From positions 4,165,001 through 4,229,000 of the forward strand of contig NC_087157.1 of assembly GCF_035594125.1 (NCBI RefSeq): a DNA stretch of 64,000 bases, read 5' to 3'. The DNA is from Scylla paramamosain (taxonomy: Eukaryota > Arthropoda > Malacostraca > Decapoda > Portunidae). The notes below the pieces were generated by a model. That model was not told the origin of the DNA. It did not search any database and saw nothing but the letters and a program-made list of their open reading frames with translations. How positions within the stretch are numbered: the stretch's first letter is position 1; each line of letters starts with the position of its first letter. Positions 37,456 to 51,386 of this stretch are shown piece after piece. The translations under genes and the position numbers were made by a program.

Positions 37456-38490
37456 GTCAGCAATGTATCTATAATAAAACAAAGGATTAATAAAGACCGC
37501 TAGTCAGAATCGGTAATTGCGTCACTTCGGTTCAGCTCGCCTGTCATTCGTCTTAGAGAATCACGCCCCGCAGCGAGCGATTTACTTCTGTCTCGGGAAC
37601 ACCCACACGGCGGATCGTAAGATGGGTCACCAGAACGCATATCGGTGTAGCCACAACGATCTAAAACCAATCCCTCAGGTGCAGTACAAGTGCCGTGAAT
37701 TACAATGTTTTGCAAGACACTTCGCTCACACTCATTTTCTTGTCATGCCACAATCTTGTAACTCATCCACTTTCAGGATGCAGAAAATTCATATTTACCC
37801 TCAAGACTATCAAACAGCATCGCGGCCGCCGCCAGTTGGCCTGGTATAAGCGGGCAGCAACAGACAACAGTCACCACCAGAGGGTTACTGATCTGCCGAC
37901 GGCCTGCTCGTGACGACATGGCTTCCTTTGCGAAACAGCCGAGGGAAAGTAATAACGGTCGTCAGCCTTTCATTTTTCCCATGTTAGTCGCTAGTCTGAG
38001 AAACGACCGGGCAGACTTGCTAATCAGTCCCGTTTAGTAACTGCACCATACGACGAGAAAAATAATCACTATCACCACCACCATTACCAAACAGTCTGCA
38101 AGGTGTTGCTTCACTGCGAACATTGAAAAGGAGATGAAGAGGAAGACGAGGAAGATGAGGAGGCAGGCGCATAAACAAGTCGGTAAATGGGTAGGTGGGT
38201 TCGAGCAACAAGCAACTCAGACTGGAACAAAGAGTAAGGCATGCGAGTAGCCTTGATGGAAGCGAAGGTCGCTGAGAGGAAATAAGCGCAGCATCGCCAT
38301 TAGCATCCCCACCAAACTATGGAGGTGTGCACAATGCCAACCCTGCGGCCTCAGGGGAGAAGGACTAGCAGGATGGAAGCTATGACACCACATTAAGATG
38401 AAAATTATGGGGGGGGGGGATTTAGGGGAAAGGACTAAATTTAGGACGCAGTAACTCAAGTCCATCATTGCTTGAAAGATTCACAACAGT

Positions 38491-38606
<116 letters not shown>

Positions 38607-38960
38607 AAACATATAAACACACGCACACACAAAGAAACATCAACAAACAATATACACTTTTAAGACAACATGGAAGCGGCAACAATTACACTCCTTCAGA
38701 CCTTGCTGAGATGGAAGGGGGAAAGAAAAGAAAAGACACGTCAAAAAGGAGGTGGAAGGGAGGCCGCCGCTCGAGGTCGCAGCTACAAGACAATGGACGG
38801 AGTTTTCTTCTTTTCCTCAGTTTCTTACGAGGCGTTTCTCGACCTGCCCTCTCTCCCTCTCTCTCTCTCTCTCCCCTCCCCATTCCACACCCTCCATTTC
38901 CCGACCCCTTAACCTCCGACCTGCTGAAAGGAAGGGACTATCGCCATTGATAAGGGAGTG

Positions 38961-39146
38961 AATGGAAGGGAAGGAAGGGCGGGGAAAAATACGAGGCAAT
39001 GATTAGGAAAAAAAAAAAATACAGATGAAGTAATTTTTGTAAGAGTATAAAATTCAATGGAAGGAAAGGAAGGGAGGGGAAAAATAGGAGGTAATGATTA
39101 GAAAAAAGAATAGATGTAATAATTCTTGCAATAGAAGTCAATTAAG
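38961..39146. repeat. Diverged tandem duplication, about 95-bp unit
   Basis: AATGGAAGG(G)AAGGAAGG...GGGGAAAAATA.GAGG.AATGATTAG recurs at 38961 and 39056 with a similar A-rich tail; the copies differ by scattered substitutions and indels. Confidence 0.8.
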
Positions 39147-39361
39147 GGAAAGCCAAAAACAAACACTATTAGCATCACTACCAGCAACACAGTTGTTTAC
39201 AGAGGAGCGTGGTGTGTTGTGGCGGGCAACTACGGATGAAGCTCCTTTCGAAAACAGGAGGATCAGCCGGCAAAGAAGTTAAGCTTATAAAGAGGACTGG
39301 ACGTTATGGGATCTAGTGTAATGAAAGACAGCGCTCGCATATCGGTTAATAAGTACTCTGT

Positions 39362-39513
<152 letters not shown>

Positions 39514-42118
39514 TAAATATAACAGAGCACACCAGTACCAATGCAACAATCAGGACAGGTGTCTGGGGCGGCAGGTGTGCAGGAAACCCTCCCGCCCTCA
39601 AGGTCACGCCGTCGAGGCAACAAAGTCTCGACAGCTGCATGACAATTGGGCGATATCTCACTCGTCACCATTTTATTCACCAATTTGATTGTGAAGCGTG
39701 TTAGGGCGTGTGCCAGCGGGGCGCCGCATGACCAGACTCACAAATTACATGATGCACTGCGCTGGATATTGGCTGACGGATGCAAGTCCACCCCGCCACT
39801 GGACGGCTCAGGACGGCTGACGGTTGCCACGCAGGAAAGGGAAGAGCAAGGTTGCTGTTTATTTCTAAGGATTAATGAGAAAAACTTACGTAATAGTTTG
39901 TCGTCACCTCACTTGCTGAGGAGGCATCGTTGTCCCTCCAGATACAAGGGAGGGAGTTACCACGGCTTGAAAATGCAGTTTCGGTATGTCTGTGCGCCGT
40001 GGGGGTTAGTACAGCATATAGTGGTCGTCGACCCACCACCTCCTTCACCACTCTGCCCCTTGCTGTAATTATCTTTGAGGCCGAAGTCCCTCGTGAAGCG
40101 ATCACCAAACATTTTAATCATTAAGCAAAACGTTTCAGATGTTTAAGAAATATAGGAAAGTTATCTCATCTGGCCGCCAGGACAGATTGGATCCTCACAC
40201 CAGTCTGTACTGCATGTATGGCAGTTAGTGTGCCCGCTGCCCCACCACCCGGCCAGCCCTCAGGCAGGACCTGTTTCCCTGCAACATGTGTGGAGGGGCG
40301 GCCACACCATCGCCCAGAGGGCATCAACAATTGCAAAACACGTCTCGTTACTGACAAACATACATTCACATCCGGTTACCAATCCAAGACCCCTTAACAG
40401 TGGCCTCGGGTCCTGCTCTGTCGTTAACGAGCGGCTGCGACCCTCCTCCACTCACAGCTGGGCGGGGTACAAAGCGAAGAGAGCTTACGACACTGCCTTG
40501 CAACATTTGCGTCCAAAGAGCGAGCAATCCCTGTCGGGGCGAGAGGTGGCGGTTGTCGTGTTTTATTCCAATGGAACGTGAAGGAGAACATTATTGTGGC
40601 GACACAATGTATAACTGTAAAAACGAAAGGGATATCAGGAACTTGCAAAACAATATGACTTGTGAAATCTTGCAACCAAAGCAAACACAAGTCCCTTCGT
40701 CCACCTGCTCACCTGCAGCGCACAATCCTACACGCCTGCTCTTTGACTCTGTTCATTACACACAAGAAAAAACAGTGGCGCGTCTTGTGTATGACACTAA
40801 AGGACAGCGACGAGCTTCTGGTGTTTGTATTCTGCAGCCCACGACTCTCGCCTCCCACGAACATACTACTAATGCGCACACCAGCCATGCGATGCTTTAT
40901 GCCAGACCTCTCTCTGCAGTGACGACGCCTTGGTGGTACCGATGACTTTCCTTTAATGGTAAATCAAAATCATTATTTCCAGCGTCGTGCTCCAGACAAA
41001 GAGGGAGAGGCCTAAACAGCGGTAAGTCCACCACCCGCCTCGCCTCGCCTCTTCCCCGAGGCCCGGCCGTCCGGCGGGGGTCCGACAGCCTCCCAGTCAA
41101 ACCCAACGAAGATAGATTACCGTCACACTTTCCTTGCGGAGCACACCTATAGCCTGTTATTTCCATTCTACCATCAGAGCAGCGACAAGTACTGCTGCCT
41201 CTCCACCACACGCTGGTTCATCGGGGAGGGTTCTATTTTATATATTCCGAGGGGGAAGGCAACCCCTCCTACGTTTCACTTGGACGCTGTTCCCACACCC
41301 GCATGGCGCCCCACTGGAGGGCCGTGACGGCGCGGTCAGACGTGCCTGGCGAGGTAAACCGATAAGCATCGCCCGTAATGGAGTGAGGCTGACGCACCCT
41401 CGTCCCTGCAGCGTGTCTGGCGGTGTGGGGCAGGAAGAAAAGTTTCTTCTACAGACCATGTGTGCGACGTAACACTGGTTGTCTTGAGGTGCTCATATTA
41501 GCACAACAGCTCGAACGCGTCGCTGTTCTCTTGGTATTTCACTTCAGTATTTCGCGTATGGACCAGAAACAAATATTTATGCTGGTCGCCTCGTGCCTAA
41601 CCGCCCGCCACCCATCGCCGTGCAGGCTCTTCTGGGAACGCTCGTGATTCTCCCTCATGAACCGCTGTCACCCGAGGTTGTATTGAATTCAGGACAACAC
41701 AGTAACTCAAGGCGGTGATCGAAAAGGTAGCAGCGCCACTGCACGCCACACTCACACCACACACTGAGTACAGCTGTGCCACGCCCAACATATTCTCTTT
41801 TTTATTTTACGCATCCTGTAACCCTTCGATCATTAATCATCCCGCCAGCCATAATGTCAGCATGAATAAATGAAATGATCATTACAACAATCTCTATTCT
41901 CGCCTTTAATTACTAATCACCTTGAGCCGCTGCGTAGTCAGTCATACCAATAACCACCTCCCCGGGACGACGACCTTCGCGGCCCCAGCACGCTGTGGGA
42001 ACCTCGGCTAGGCCTCCTCCGTGTTAGGGAGTTAGGCCAGTGGGTCAGTCATCCGAGTCTAGCAGGTTCCTCCCTTCCTTTCTTGTTCCCTTCCCTCCCT
42101 TTTCTCTCATGCGGCGAG

Positions 42119-42380
<262 letters not shown>

Positions 42381-42504
42381 AGACAAGATAGCCAGCAAGG
42401 TAAAAAAAAAAAGTAGGTTTTGTCATCACCTTCATTATCACTCTTACATGGCCGTGTTATAGATCAGACTTAAAGCATTGTAACCGAGGAAATTATGTTC
42501 AACA

Positions 42505-42647
42505 GGAGGAGGAGGAGGAGGAGGAGGAGGAGGAGGAGGAGGAGGAGGAGGAGGAGGAGGAGGAGGAGGAGGAGAAGGAGGAGGAGGAGGAGAAGCAGGA
42601 GAAGGAGGAGGAGGAGGAGGAGAAGGAGGAGGAGGAGGAGGAGGAGA
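42505..42647. repeat. (GGA)n array
   Basis: About 47 GGA units with a few GAA/GCA interruptions. It encodes nothing credible. Confidence 0.95.
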
Positions 42648-42958
42648 CTATTAAAGTGATGACATTCAAAAACCTAATTCCAGACTTTTATTATATTTTT
42701 ATCTCCCCGAGGCAAACAAGTAATTATAAAGGGCAAAAAAAAGTTCCACCCTAAAAAAATAAATAAAAAAAACAATAAAAAAATAATAAAAAGTAACGCA
42801 ATATAATATTTCTTGTTAAGAATAATTATCTTGTTACCTCGCAACAAACAACTCAACTTTACATGCTTACCAAGATATAAAAACAAGAATCTCCATATTA
42901 TTAATCTAACAAGGTAAAAAGTTGGAAAGAAAACAACCAAGTTAACAAACAAAGAGGT

Positions 42959-42964
<6 letters not shown>

Positions 42965-42993
<29 letters not shown>
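42965..42993. repeat. (CA)n microsatellite
   Basis: About 14 CA units. Confidence 0.95.
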
Positions 42994-42996
<3 letters not shown>

Positions 42997-44069
42997 GGAT
43001 GACTCCGTGTCAGCGCATTCAGCATTACTATACACAAGGCAAGGAAAGAGGAATGAAAAGAAATCACCGCTAAGGGCCAAGCTAAGATTCTTTCAGTCGC
43101 CGCCTTCATGACACACTTCCCAGCCCCGGTGACGGCCTTAATGGGTGCCAGAAATACCGGAGCCGAACCCTGCAAGCCAGTGGGAATCAAGAGCTGAAGT
43201 CTCCTGTGTGAACTTAGACGACGATGAAATGGTCTTGGGAAGAGAGAGAGAGAGTCAGTGACCTTACTATAAGTTAATACGATACTTGAAATGGTTCGCG
43301 GACATGACACCCGAAACATCAGCAGCAACAGCAGCAGCAGCCACGACAAGAAAACCTCGCCATACTGAACTGGAGACAAGGAGAGGCACTCGTAACACAC
43401 AAGCAGACGAGAGTATCAAGTGAGTGTGTGTGTGCAGGGGGAGGGAGGGGAAAGTAAATAAAACTACATGGTAAGGAACAAGAGTCACCCCGTCGAGTCT
43501 AGAGTTTTCTACTTCTTTCCGCTCCCGTCGCCGCAGTATTAACCATATCCTGCTACGTGGAGGAGTTTAATACTATCGCGAACGGCCAAGGGAAGGGAAA
43601 GGGGGATATTAATACTATGGCCGTAACACTCTTTCCTCTAACCTGGCACAAGGCTAGGCGGCGAAAGCAAACGGAGCAAGAGGAGGAAAAGAGTGTGAAA
43701 ACCTCGTTAAAATTTTTCGCTGGGTCACACAACTATTCTGAGAAACATGACGAAACATGATCCACTCAGGCAAATACCAGTACATTCTCACCTCAAACAC
43801 CTCCCCTATCGCCACCATAACCACCATTGCCACCATCACCTCCATCACCTCCACATCACCACATCAATCAGAACAAGGCCACCGTGACTCAACCTGTCCA
43901 CATACTCGTACTCCACCCCTGCGTCCACTCCAAGCACTCATTTTCCCGCTAGAAATGACGCCAAACACCTAAACATCCGTTCCCGTTTGGTCTGCGCTGC
44001 CGAGTCACTGCTGGGGGTCACGGTAAGACGGTGTGCGGGCATGGTCGTGGGACGCGCCTTAGGGAGGAA

Positions 44070-44070
<1 letters not shown>

Positions 44071-44149
<79 letters not shown>

Positions 44150-44230
44150 GATAACTAATTGTTCGATATCGACGGATGATTATACCAAAATATTTGCTTT
44201 CATCTTCAGACTGATTTATTTACCTTCTGG

Positions 44231-44321
<91 letters not shown>
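44071..44321. repeat. (CT)n and (GT)n arrays
   Basis: (CT)n at about 44071-44146 (37 units) and (GT)n at about 44233-44321 (44 units), separated by 86 bp of unique DNA. Confidence 0.95.
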
Positions 44322-44325
<4 letters not shown>

Positions 44326-44879
44326 TGTGCGTGCTTCCTTGGCGTGCACAGAAGCATAAAAGCAGCGACAACATTCCCTCATCTAAGGTCACTCCGAGTT
44401 TCACGCCTGATGTCACGGCGGGGCAGAAACTCCAGCAAAACCATGGAAGATTTCACCCTTAATTATTGTTCTCTCTCATATATCTTGCTTTTTTATCACA
44501 CTTTTTTTCTTTCACACAGGATACAAGAGAACATTAAGAGAGAGAGACGTACATATTTTGGGGCCATTTAAGTAAACATTTTATGAACATTAATATCAAG
44601 TTGCGCTCATTTTCATAAGATAAATGAAAAAAAAAAGAAAAAAAAAATCCAGTCTATTTTTTACTTTTATTGGACTTCCTCTTCCATTTCTCTACCTCAC
44701 AATGATTCCTGTTTTACTTTTACCTCCACTGGTCGTTCCTCTAGCGTGTCGATAAAACGCTATTGGAATTACAAACGTTTAAAGATATGAAACAGTATTT
44801 TTTTCTCCTTACGTTCTTCGCCGTCGGTCTTGCGAATTACGAGCAAGCCACAGTTAAAAAAAAAAAAAAAAGATGTGAG

Positions 44880-45660
44880 TTTAAGTGAGGGTGAAGAGGC
44901 TCTTGGATGAGGCAAATGAGGATGGATTTCTTCATGGAGAGGGAGAGAGAAAGAGATGGGGATGCAAGAGAGAGAGGGAGTGAAGATGGGGGAGTGAAAT
45001 ATTTTTTTCTGAGTGTAGAGGGGAGGGGAGACTGAAAGAAACTAAGTGAGGTGTTTTTCTAAGAGTGTAAGCAGGAGAAGATAAAAGAAGGGAAGTGAGG
45101 AAGGATGAAAGAAAGGAAGTGAGGTATTTTTAAGGGAGTGTAGAGGGGAGAGGGGAATGAGAGGAGGTAAGGATGAGGAGGGTTAAGAGTTAAGGGAGTG
45201 AATTAATCCTTTGACTGCCATTTTATCCATCTTTCCTTAATTACTCTGAGACACCTTTACTTGTTCAATAGCCACCTCCAATCTTTAAACAGGGTAAAAA
45301 TTGCAAAAACCGATTCTTTTTCATCCCTAACTTTTTTTTTTTTTTTGTAGATTTTTATACAGATTTAATGAATTGCTGCTGTTGCTGTTAATTGTTTCGT
45401 ATCGGAGTGAAAGGGTTAAAGGGAATAAGGATGAAGGATGGGATGCAGGATGTGGGCTTGGGATTGATGGGCTGGAAAAAGATAAGGGCGAGATATGAAT
45501 GTCAGGGGATATGGTGGCGAGGGAAAGGGAATGAGGGTGAGGCAAGCAAGTGAGTGGGTATGGTGAGGGGTGAAGTGAGAGTGAGAGTGAGGGTGGGATG
45601 TGCGGGTAATGAGTGGATGGGGGATGTGGATGGGGGATGTGACAGCCTAATGGGGAAGTT
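44880..45660. repeat. Purine-rich (GA/GGA) low-complexity tract
   Basis: About 780 bp dominated by A and G on the plus strand, with recurring GAGTGTAGAGGGGAG and GAAGTGAGG words, interrupted by an AT-rich patch near 45200-45415. Apparent Ser/Pro frames on the minus strand are compositional artefacts. Confidence 0.75.
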
Positions 45661-46148
45661 TGTCTGTTTTTTTGAATATTGAATGATGATTTTTTTTTAT
45701 GTGGACTTGAAGAAGAAGAAGAACAAGAAAAGAGCAAAAAAAAAAAAAAAAAAGAACAAGAACAAGAAACTAGACTAAATACATGGACATAAACACCTCC
45801 AATTTAACTAATTTTCAAAACACAAACAAACCATTTCTATTTATATACATTACCACTATTATATCCCTCATCACCTCTACTACGTCACCCCCCCCACCAC
45901 CAACACCACTACTACCACCCCAATTAACAACTTTACAGTCTTCACCACCACCACCACCACCACCACCATCAGCAAACCCAGGCCGGACAGTGATGACACC
46001 TAGCTAAAGTCATCACAAAAACGAGCAGCGCGTCACCACACAGTGAACATCACCATCATCATCACCGCCAGTACGTTACCACACTCACTCACTCACCGCT
46101 GCCTTCTTATGTCTGTCAGTCAGTCAGTTGGTTATTAAGTCAGTCAGT

Positions 46149-46151
<3 letters not shown>

Positions 46152-46206
<55 letters not shown>

Positions 46207-46321
46207 GTGATTTCGTGGTGAGGTGAAACCTTCTGATGACTCTTCTTCCCTTCCTCCCCTCTGCATGCAAAGAGGAGGAGGAGGAGGAGGAGGAGGAGGA
46301 GGAGGAGGAGGAGGAGGAGGA
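46152..46321. repeat. (CT)n and (GGA)n arrays
   Basis: (CT)n at 46152-46203 (26 units) and (GGA)n at 46272-46321 (17 units). The purine-rich bias continues to 46,670. Confidence 0.94.
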
Positions 46322-46697
46322 GAAAAAAAAATGACAGTTGGGATGTAACACAGGAGAGGAGTGAGAAAAGAGAGCGTGTGAAGGAGGATGCAAGGAGAGG
46401 GGAGGGGGACACACACAGGGAGGGAGAATGGGAGAGGAGAGATAAAGAGAGAGGGAGGGAGGGGATATAATACTGGTGAAGCCCCTATGGTATCGCCTTT
46501 ACATACTGGCATGATGGAGGGGCGGGAGGAGGAGAAGAGATGGAGGTAGGGAGGGAAGGAGGAGGAGAGATGCGGAGGAAAAGTACGGGAATAAAGGGAG
46601 GGATGGAGACTGTAATAAAGTGATAAAGAGAAGTGTAAAGGAGCGAATAGGGAAGATATAATAAACAAAAAGGATTTAGCTTATGAAGAAGGTAAAG

Positions 46698-46700
<3 letters not shown>

Positions 46701-46775
<75 letters not shown>
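46701..46775. repeat. (GA)n microsatellite
   Basis: About 37 units. Confidence 0.95.
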
Positions 46776-46779
<4 letters not shown>

Positions 46780-46982
46780 AGAAGAGATGTTTGTAGTAGT
46801 GTTGCAGTGGTGTGGTGAGATGCAGGTGGTGGGTCTTCACTGGTCTTCCCTGTGGTATACCCCGTGCACACCTGATCCCCGCTCCCTGCACGAAACGATG
46901 CCAGGTAAACAGTGAATTAATTAGCGACACGTATCAGTTTTCGTGCGATAGGAAGGAACCCTTATTGGTATTTTTGTCAACG

Positions 46983-46985
<3 letters not shown>

Positions 46986-47061
<76 letters not shown>

Positions 47062-47126
47062 ATGGTACAGGTGGTGAGGTACAGGTTATCATTGTAGTGT
47101 CGAGGACAAAGTGAACGAATTACAAA

Positions 47127-47218
<92 letters not shown>
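46986..47218. repeat. Paired (GA)n and (CT)n arrays in inverted arrangement
   Basis: (GA)n 46986-47059 (about 37 units), 71 bp of unique DNA, then (CT)n 47131-47218 (about 44 units). The two arms are mutually complementary. Confidence 0.95.
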
Positions 47219-47221
<3 letters not shown>

Positions 47222-47997
47222 AACACACATTGCACAATAATCTTTCGCTCTAATAAACACGAACTGAGTGTTGTCTTTTACGTCTATTCCTTTCTTCCCC
47301 TTCTGTACCATCTCTTATAGTCCTCCTCTTCCTCCTTTTACTGCTTCTCCTCCTCCTTTTGCTTCTCCCTCCGGTACGAGACACAAATTCCTTCCCACGT
47401 TCCATGTCACCTACCCCGAGCTGCGCCTCTTACTCAACACTATCAGCCTTTCTCTCCCCATCTCCAAGACCCGGTAACTGGGAGAGGTAGAGGCCCCATG
47501 TACCTCTCCCTTCACTCTTCTCCCACACAAACACCCACACTCACGCATACACATACCACACGCTATCGAGACACTTCATTCACACCTAGATAAGTGGTCC
47601 TGCGCATGCGTGTTCCATTTGCCCTTCAGTAATCTGGTTTTCGTTGTTTTATTGAGCAACTCACGAATCACTCCCTGACTCCCTGATTCCTCCGCTTGCC
47701 CGCCCTTAACCCGCAAGCCGCGTGAAGTTGGAAGCCTCGGTATATCAGGGTCACGGGCACTGACTGTGTGTGCGGATGTTTTTGCGTGAGTGAGGAGGAG
47801 CAGCAGTAGGAGGAGGATGAGGAGGAGGTGAAGAAGGAAGAATAAGAAAGAGGATGAGATGCAGAATGCCGCCGATTGGTGCTGAGGAATATGAAAAAAA
47901 AAAGAAGAAGAAGAATGAGAATGATAGAAATAAAAGTTGTGGCTGCAATGAGGGGTGTGGCCAGAGGGGTGGGGCGGGATGGACTGAAATAGGGAGA

Positions 47998-48058
47998 GGA
48001 GGAGGAGGAGGAGGAGGAGGAGGAGGAGGAGGAGGAGGAGGAGGAGGAGGAGGAGGAA
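47998..48058. repeat. (GGA)n array
   Basis: About 20 units. Confidence 0.95.
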
Positions 48059-48136
48059 GACTTCTGCCACATCCTCTAGCATTATACTGATTCTCTCTTC
48101 ATCTCATTAAAGTAAACAATATTATGAAACACTTTG

Positions 48137-48138
<2 letters not shown>

Positions 48139-48211
<73 letters not shown>
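48139..48211. repeat. (GA)n microsatellite
   Basis: About 36 units. Confidence 0.95.
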
Positions 48212-48213
<2 letters not shown>

Positions 48214-48911
48214 GAGAGGCTGTCATGTGTGTGAGCGGCGTGGGAGTGAGAAAAGAAACGGAGTGATGGAGAGACGTGGGGCCACCTCTACACCGTCTAG
48301 CCTCGAGAAGCGAACAAGAGGTGAGTGAGAGGTGAGTGAGAGGTGCATGGCCAAGTCCCGCTGCTCCTGCCTCTCTCACACACCAGCCTGGCCTCATCAC
48401 CGGCGGGAGGAAGGTGCGGGAAGGAGCGGGAGGAAGGCACATGTAAACACTAGCTATATGAATGCTAATGAGGGAGGGGGTGGATGAAGGAGGGAGGGAG
48501 TGTAGGGCAAGGTAGGTGATGGACCCCAAACCACACTGCGCCATGACCTAGTGAGGGGTTGGAATGGTGGGGCAGGAGCATCACAACCCTTTATGTGGTT
48601 CGCCTCTATATCTGTAACTCTGCATCTCTTTCCAGCCCTCTCTCCCTTCCTAACTCACTTTCACGGCCCGATGCAAGGTCGTGGAAGATGGGGAAGGCTA
48701 GGGAAGGAAGGGGGGAGTTGGGGAGGTGAGTTATTGCAGTGGTTGGGGATGGGGAGGCAGCAACACCGGTTCAGGTATTATTTGCCGCCATCCTGGTCTC
48801 CCTCATCATCCTCTCCCCTTTCCCTTTTCTCCCCCATTATCATCTCCCCATCCGTTTCCATCTACTCTTTCATAAAAATTTGTTGTTAGTCTCACACTTG
48901 GCTTATTTCAC

Positions 48912-48915
<4 letters not shown>

Positions 48916-48992
<77 letters not shown>
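48916..48992. repeat. (CT)n microsatellite
   Basis: About 38 units. Confidence 0.95.
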
Positions 48993-48995
<3 letters not shown>

Positions 48996-49344
48996 TTCTA
49001 TTATCAAAGATTCTGAGTCGAAAATCACAAAAGGAAGGCAAGAACCGTGATACCCTTCTCTCACTTCCTTCCCTTTTCTCTTCTTTTTCACGTTTGCATC
49101 CGTTTCCTCTTCCCACACGAGGCTGGTACTGCTGCTGCCTTTGTTGTTACTGCTGACATCACTGCCATTTAAAAACAGGGATAATAATAGCGTTACAAAA
49201 CCGTCAGTACCACCACCACCACCACCACCACCACCCCTATCACGCCTCGCCATAAAACACCATGACAATACTATTAACCTTGACTATCTATGTCTTCCCT
49301 CCCTGCTATAACAGTCCTATATCACCTACGTACTATATAATAAT

Positions 49345-49723
<379 letters not shown>

Positions 49724-49889
49724 GAGGGTGAGAGGAAGGGAAGGAGGGAGGGAGAGGAAGTGAGAGGTAAGTGAGGATGGAGATGAGGAAAACAACAATG
49801 TCCTCGTGGGAAAAAGAGAGAAAGTGAAAGTGAGATGAGCGGATGAAGATGAAAAAGGAGGATGGAGGAAATCATCAGAGGTACGGTAT

Positions 49890-49946
49890 GGAGGAGGAGG
49901 AGGAGGAGGAGCAGGAGGAGGAGGAGGAGGAGGAGGAGGAGGAGGA
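49890..49946. repeat. (GGA)n array
   Basis: About 19 units with one GCA interruption. Confidence 0.94.
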
Positions 49947-50034
49947 AGAATAGGTTAAAGGGCATAATTTTTCTGACCATGGGCTGTTTAGTTTACATAT
50001 TTTCCATTACGCGGACGTCAGAATGGCGAGGCAT

Positions 50035-50037
<3 letters not shown>

Positions 50038-50114
<77 letters not shown>
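50038..50114. repeat. (CT)n microsatellite
   Basis: About 38 units. Confidence 0.95.
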
Positions 50115-50115
<1 letters not shown>

Positions 50116-51286
50116 GCCACACCTAAAGCCGCGTCCGTGACCTCCCAACCCTTCTTCCCTCGCTCCGTCCCTCCGTTCCTTCCTTCCCTCCGAGGCTCCA
50201 TAACCCCGCTGCCGCACAAAGTGCTCATTCACTCGCACACTCGGTGGTCCGCGTGATATCGAGAGAAGGATCTTGACACTTGAGCCTGTCTTGCTTGGCG
50301 GAGTTCTTAGGCCTGAACGAGACGCGGCCAGATGTTGTTTGTGAGTAGTGAGAGAGAGAGACGCACCAACAGCCAGCCTGACAGTATGGCAGGGATCTAC
50401 TAAGGGTGTATGTAATGTGTATATTTTTCTTTGTTTGTGTACTTTGTGTATTCGTGTGTACCCATTAAATGTATGTATGAATATTAAAGAAAGTATTGAT
50501 TTTTTTCTTTCAGCTTTGATCTTAATGAAGGTTTTTTTTTCAATCATTATTATTATTTTTTTGTTTTACATTTAAAGGGTCATGAGAATACTGAGCCTTT
50601 AATTCCGCTAGTGTTAGAAATATATCGATAATCATTATAAAACAAATAATGGTATTCGTGTATAATATAAAATAAAGTAATAATAAAACTTCCAAAGTAG
50701 AGATTATTCGCAGAACTTTTTCCCCTCGCATTACAATACAATGGTGGTGCAAAAAAAGAGAAAAAGAGTTTACAATGCAGTGAATAACGATTTTCATATT
50801 GCATCAGTGCCTTGCGGTCTCATCCTCCCTCCCTCCCTCTCTTCCTTCCTTCCATACCGGGCGAATCACACGGCAGGTTTGGTCACAGCTCGCCTGGTGG
50901 TGGGTACATCTGGGTCATCGCTCGCCTCGCAGTATTTCCTTAACGGCACCAACGCTTCTCGGATACAAACACGGGTGAGTAAGTGCTAACACACGTAAGC
51001 ACGTAAAAGCTTAAACCCAATCAGCTGTGGAATGGGAAGATGATTACTAATGCATAACCACACATCGGTAATGCCACTGAGCGAAGGTGAGTCTGGGTTA
51101 CCTGTGCACTACTTTGAGGGGACACGGAAGCCTGGTGACTGCGAGGAACAAGTGGACAGGTGGACAGGACGAAGAGAGGCTGAGGATGGAGAGGGAGTTG
51201 GGATACTTGCAGCGTACTAAAGGGAGGGGGAGTGAGGGAGGAGAGGTGTACGTAATGGCGACTAGGAAGGGAGAATGGTGCGATTA

Positions 51287-51386
<100 letters not shown>

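Noticed and set aside
37622..37700. Frame starting MGHQNAYRCSHND, reminiscent of ribosomal protein S29 (MGHxN start)
   Set aside because: Similarity ends after about five residues; the zinc-binding cysteine pattern of S29 is absent.
43654..43854. Minus-strand frame ending at a GAG|GTGAGA donor in phase 0 as the missing 5' exon
   Set aside because: Sequence is a GGTGAT/GGTGGC low-complexity repeat (MEVMEVMVAMVVMVAI); the donor match is likely chance.
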